Of a stretch of 43,327 nt of DNA, positions 38,447 to 43,327 are shown piece by piece (the first letter of the stretch is position 1; every line of letters begins with the position of its first letter). The notes under the pieces were generated by a model. The model saw only the letters and a program-made list of their open reading frames with translations, ran no database searches and was not told the origin of the DNA. The stretch comes from Thioalkalivibrio thiocyanoxidans ARh2 (GTDB lineage: Bacteria > Pseudomonadota > Gammaproteobacteria > Ectothiorhodospirales > Ectothiorhodospiraceae): NCBI RefSeq assembly GCF_000385215.1, contig NZ_ARQK01000031.1, positions 1 to 43,327 on the forward strand, read 5' to 3'. The translations under genes were made by a program, and so were the position numbers.

Positions 38447-38883
38447 AGCGCTGCACGGACCTTCTGGCTGACAACGCCCATGTCCGCGCGGCCGAAGACC
38501 CGGGGCTTGAGCACGCCCATTACCTTGCCCATGTCGCTGGGACCGGCGGCGCCGGTTTCGGCAATCGCCTCGCCAATCATCTGCTCCAGCTCGGCGTCGC
38601 CCAGCGGCTCGGGCATGTACGCCTCGATCACCGTGATCTCGGCGGCCTCGCGCTCGGCCAGGTCCTCGCGGCCACCCTTGCGGTACTGGTCGATGGAGTC
38701 GCGACGCTGCTTGAGCATCCGGTTGAGGATGGCCAGCACCGCGTCGTCGTCGGCCTCGCGCCGCTCGTCGACCTCGAACTGCGAGACCTCGGCCTGGATC
38801 AGGCGCAGCGCCGCAAGGCGTTCCTTCTCCCGGGCCCGCATGGCCTGCTTCACGTCATCCTGCAACCGGGCCTTGAGCGACAT
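38440..38883 (-). CDS. yqeY: GatB/YqeY domain protein
   Basis: A 147-residue helical protein of the YqeY family, related to the tail domain of the amidotransferase GatB. It is often placed with rpsU and implicated loosely in tRNA-dependent amidation; its function is unproven. MSLKARLQDDVKQAMRAREKERLAALRLIQAE, here abbreviated by its start MSLKARLQDDVKQAMRA, and AYMPEPLGDAELEQMI are characteristic. It follows rpsU by about 40 bases. dnaG and rpoD, which commonly continue this operon in proteobacteria, are absent. Instead the stop codon is formed inside the end of the palindromic element. Confidence 0.92.
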   Translation of the reverse strand: MSLKARLQDDVKQAMRAREKERLAALRLIQAEVSQFEVDERREADDDAVLAILNRMLKQRRDSIDQYRKGGREDLAEREAAEITVIEAYMPEPLGDAELEQMIGEAIAETGAAGPSDMGKVMGVLKPRVFGRADMGVVSQKVRAALG

Positions 38884-38926
38884 TGGAAGGGTCCTCGATC
38901 CGGGCCTGACGCCCGAAAGGCGATTC

Positions 38927-39142
38927 TTAGTACAGACGCACCCGACGGGTCATGTCGCGGGAGTTCTTCTTCAGCTGGCGCTTCACCGCTGCGGCGGCCT
39001 TGCGCTTGCGCTCGGTGGTCGGCTTCTCGTAGTACTCGCGGCGGCGGACTTCCGCGACCACGCCGGCCTTCTCACAGGTGCGCTTGAAACGGCGCAGGGC
39101 AACCTCGAAGGGCTCATTCTCGCGAACTCGTACGTGCGGCAT
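38927..39142 (-). CDS. rpsU: 30S ribosomal protein S21
   Basis: A 71-residue small-subunit protein, the same length as E. coli S21, needed for initiation on many mRNAs. [21 protein letters not shown], in parts [13 protein letters not shown] and [18 protein letters not shown], are nearly invariant in proteobacteria, and the basic C terminus ends RRVRLY. The open frame extends to 39238, but the ATG at 39142 ([12 protein letters not shown]) is the family start. It heads a short unit with yqeY and is divergent from aroB. Confidence 0.98.
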   Translation of the reverse strand: MPHVRVRENEPFEVALRRFKRTCEKAGVVAEVRRREYYEKPTTERKRKAAAAVKRQLKKNSRDMTRRVRLY

Positions 39143-39318
39143 ACAATCTCCGGATGCGAATGCTGATTCGTCTACCAAAACAAAAACGCCACCCGAAACA
39201 CTCCGGGCAGCCATGCAGAACTCCCTATGGTAATCCAACCGGCGCCATTTGCAAAAGTCCGTGAAGCGATGCCCATCCTGACCGCGCGCACGCTTACGCC
39301 CAAAGCGGCACGCACGCT

Positions 39319-40443
39319 ATGATGCTCCTGATGAACGCACCCGGCACGCAAAACCTGAACGTCGAGCTGGGCGAGCGCAGCTACCCCATCCGGATCGGAC
39401 CGGGCCAGCTCGCCGCCGCCGACACCCTGCGCCCGGCGCTCGAGGGCCGCCGCGTGGCGGTGGTGACGAACACCACCGTGGGTCCGCTGTACGGCGAGGC
39501 CCTGCGCGAAACGCTCGGCCAGTGCGGGATCGCGGGCGAGCCCCTCTGGATCGAGCTGCCCGATGGCGAGGCCCACAAGACCCTGGCCACGGTGGAATCG
39601 ATCATCACCCGCCTGCTGGAGGCCCGGCTCGACCGAGGCAGCCGCATCGTCGCGCTGGGCGGGGGCGTGGTGGGCGATATCGCCGGCTTCGCCGCGGCGA
39701 TCTACCAGCGCGGGATCGACTTTGTGCAGGTGCCGACCACCCTGCTGGCCCAGGTCGACTCCTCGGTGGGCGGCAAGACCGGGGTCAACCACCCGCTGGG
39801 CAAGAACATGATCGGCGCCTTCCACCAGCCGCGCGCGGTGCTGATCGACACCGACACCCTGAAGACATTGCCCGAGCGCGAGCTGCAGGCCGGGCTCGCC
39901 GAGGTCATCAAGTACGGGCTGATCCGCGACGCCGAGTTCTTCGCCTGGCTGGAGGCGCATATCGACGAGCTGCGCGCCCTGGAGCCCGAGGCGCTGGCCC
40001 GGGCCATTCACCGCTCCTGCGCCTGCAAGGCCGAGATCGTCGCCGCCGACGAACGCGAAGGCGGCATCCGCGCCCTGCTGAACCTGGGCCATACCTTCGG
40101 CCACGCAATCGAGGCCGGCATGGGCTACGGCGAATGGCTGCACGGCGAGGCCGTGGGCACGGGTATGGCGATGGCCGCGCGCATGTCGGAGCGCATGGGC
40201 TGGCTGAGCACGGCCGAGCGCGAACGCGCCGAGGCCCTGATCCAGCGCGCCGGCCTGGCACTGGATCCGCCGGACCCCATGACCGCGGAGCGCTTCCGCG
40301 AGCTGATGGCGATCGACAAGAAGGTCGCCAGCGGCCGTCTGCGTCTGGTGCTGCTGCGGGGGATCGGCCAGGCCGAACTCACCGACCAGTTCGACGTGTC
40401 GGCGCTGGACGCGACCCTGCACGAGGGCACCCGTGTCGCCTGA
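39319..40443 (+). CDS. aroB: 3-dehydroquinate synthase
   Basis: NAD- and metal-dependent enzyme converting DAHP to 3-dehydroquinate, the second step of the shikimate pathway. It has 374 residues (E. coli 362). The signature [19 protein letters not shown] is followed by [20 protein letters not shown], and the zinc-ligand region includes [11 protein letters not shown] and HGEAVGTGM. The second in-frame ATG at 39331 ([19 protein letters not shown]) is an equally good start; neither has a clear ribosome site. dgt overlaps its end by 11 bases. In many gammaproteobacteria aroK is directly upstream; here rpsU is. Confidence 0.96.
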   Translation: MMLLMNAPGTQNLNVELGERSYPIRIGPGQLAAADTLRPALEGRRVAVVTNTTVGPLYGEALRETLGQCGIAGEPLWIELPDGEAHKTLATVESIITRLLEARLDRGSRIVALGGGVVGDIAGFAAAIYQRGIDFVQVPTTLLAQVDSSVGGKTGVNHPLGKNMIGAFHQPRAVLIDTDTLKTLPERELQAGLAEVIKYGLIRDAEFFAWLEAHIDELRALEPEALARAIHRSCACKAEIVAADEREGGIRALLNLGHTFGHAIEAGMGYGEWLHGEAVGTGMAMAARMSERMGWLSTAERERAEALIQRAGLALDPPDPMTAERFRELMAIDKKVASGRLRLVLLRGIGQAELTDQFDVSALDATLHEGTRVA

Positions 40444-41623
40444 GGCCCTGGCCACCACACCCCGGGTCGACCGGGCCTCCGGGCTCGCGGCGTACGCCGC
40501 CGACCCCGCGGCCTCGCGCGGCCGGAACCACCCGGAAGCGCCGCCACGCCACCGTAGCGATTTCCAGCGCGATCGCGACCGCATCGTGCACTCCAGCGCG
40601 TTCCGCCGCCTGGAATACAAGACCCAGGTCTTCATCAGCCACGAGGGCGACCTGTTCCGCAACCGCCTGACCCACTCGCTGGAGGTCGCGCAGATCGGTC
40701 GCTCGATCGCCCGTGCCCTGCGCCTGAACGAGGACCTGGTCGAGGCCATCGCCCTGGCGCACGACCTCGGCCACACCCCGTTCGGCCATGCCGGCCAGCA
40801 TGCCCTGAACGACTGCATGAAGGCGTACGGCGGCTTCGAGCACAACCTGCAGTCGCTGCGCATCGTCGACCTGCTGGAGCGCCACTACGCGGAATTCGAC
40901 GGCCTCAACCTGACCTTCGAGACACGCGAGGGCATCCTCAAGCACTGCTCGCCGCAACGGGCGCTGGAATTGGGCGCAATCGGGCGGCGATTTCTCGAGA
41001 AGCAGCAGCCCTCGCTGGAGGCGCAGCTCGCCAACGTGGCCGACGAGATCGCCTACAACAACCACGATGTCGACGACGGCCTGCGCTCCGGACTGCTCGA
41101 CATGGACCAGCTGACCGAGGTGAGCCTGTTCCGCGAATGCCTGGAGGCAGTGCACGCACGCTACCCGGGCCTCGAGCCGCGACGGGTTCAGCACGAAACC
41201 GTTCGCCGCATGATCGACGCCCTGGTCTCCGACCTGATCGAGACCAGCCAGGCCGCGATTGATGATCAGCGGGTGCAAAGCCCGGACGATGTCCGTCAGG
41301 CTGGCCAGTCCCTGATCCGCTTCAGCCCGGAGATGGCGGACCAGGCGCACGAGCTGAAGGTCTTCCTGCGCGAGAACCTGTACCACCACCATCAGGTGCA
41401 CGCGGTGATGCACAAGGCACGCCAGCTGATTCAGGACCTGTTCGCCGCGTTCGACTCCGAGCAGCGGCTGATGCCGGAACGCTTCCAGCGGCACGCCGAA
41501 CAACTGGCGGGCACCGACCCGCATGCGCCGCAGCGCGCGATTGCCGACTACATCGCGGGCATGACCGACCGCCACGCCATCCGTGAACACCACCGCCTGT
41601 TCGATCTGGGCACGCTGACCTGA
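40433..41623 (+). CDS. dgt: dGTPase-like HD-domain protein
   Basis: Deoxyguanosinetriphosphate triphosphohydrolase-like protein of 396 residues. It hydrolyses dNTPs to nucleosides plus triphosphate in characterised members. The HD metal site is visible as [10 protein letters not shown] (first His) and [15 protein letters not shown] (HD pair). [22 protein letters not shown], in parts [11 protein letters not shown] and [12 protein letters not shown], is typical of the shorter dGTPase-like class rather than the 505-residue E. coli Dgt. The GTG start at 40433 overlaps aroB by 11 bases. An internal start would cut into an Ala/Pro-rich, probably disordered N terminus. damX follows after 11 bases, an order conserved with aroB. 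Confidence 0.93.
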   Translation: MSPEALATTPRVDRASGLAAYAADPAASRGRNHPEAPPRHRSDFQRDRDRIVHSSAFRRLEYKTQVFISHEGDLFRNRLTHSLEVAQIGRSIARALRLNEDLVEAIALAHDLGHTPFGHAGQHALNDCMKAYGGFEHNLQSLRIVDLLERHYAEFDGLNLTFETREGILKHCSPQRALELGAIGRRFLEKQQPSLEAQLANVADEIAYNNHDVDDGLRSGLLDMDQLTEVSLFRECLEAVHARYPGLEPRRVQHETVRRMIDALVSDLIETSQAAIDDQRVQSPDDVRQAGQSLIRFSPEMADQAHELKVFLRENLYHHHQVHAVMHKARQLIQDLFAAFDSEQRLMPERFQRHAEQLAGTDPHAPQRAIADYIAGMTDRHAIREHHRLFDLGTLT

Positions 41624-41634
41624 GACTGAGACCC

Positions 41635-43327
<1,693 letters not shown>

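Overview
The window reads as a GC-rich chromosomal segment of a gammaproteobacterium. Purple-sulfur or haloalkaliphilic sulfur-oxidiser relatives (Ectothiorhodospiraceae/Chromatiales, for example Thioalkalivibrio-like organisms) are my best guess. That guess rests on housekeeping content, strongly acidic secreted proteins and linkers, several extracytoplasmic thioredoxin-fold proteins and a canonical type IV pilus locus. No marker gene in the window fixes the genus. Nearly all of it is compact core-genome DNA. I see no phage, insertion sequence with a transposase, CRISPR array, tRNA or rRNA.

Layout. 1-136: right part of a palindromic repeat. 133-3994 (-): glnE-ilvE. 4095-8182 (+): an fbpABC ferric-iron importer behind a Fur-like site. 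8294-14226 (+): tamA-tamB. 14296-18663 (-): periplasmic thioredoxin, OmpA-like lipid/peptidoglycan-anchoring protein, groES-groEL behind a CIRCE operator, and fxsA. 18854-24965 (+): a tight six-gene run of thioredoxin, TolC-like protein, HlyD-like adaptor, cutA, a DsbD with a doubled N-terminal domain, and a TlpA lipoprotein. 24956-25840 (-): PfkB sugar kinase. 25959-26806 (+): two tandem SnoaL/NTF2-like proteins. 26834-32388 (-): pilMNOPQ-aroK. 32532-35533 (+): penicillin-binding protein 1A and an unknown protein. 35580-39142 (-): rpsU, yqeY, a complete palindromic element, gltD, hemE. 39319-43327 (+): aroB, dgt and a DamX-like AAA/SPOR protein cut by the window end.

How the genes work together. 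Type IV pilus assembly (PilM-Q), septal/peptidoglycan functions (PBP1A, DamX), outer-membrane assembly (TamAB) and OmpA make this an envelope-rich region. The 18.9-25.0 kb operon couples envelope thiol redox (DsbD feeding reductant to thioredoxin-like partners) with an incomplete tripartite export system and a metal-tolerance protein. The shikimate genes aroK and aroB, normally adjacent, are 12 kb apart and on opposite strands. One inversion of about 26.8-39.2 kb would bring them back together next to the pilus genes.

The least explained structure is a noncoding palindromic repeat. The complete copy (38162-38446) has perfect 31-bp terminal inverted repeats enclosing two long hairpins whose cores are related to each other in inverted orientation. 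A second, truncated copy opens the window (1-136). Its outer stem differs in sequence yet still pairs perfectly. In both copies the element begins exactly at the stop codon of a minus-strand gene (ilvE, yqeY), and a third end-like sequence sits just upstream of glnE.
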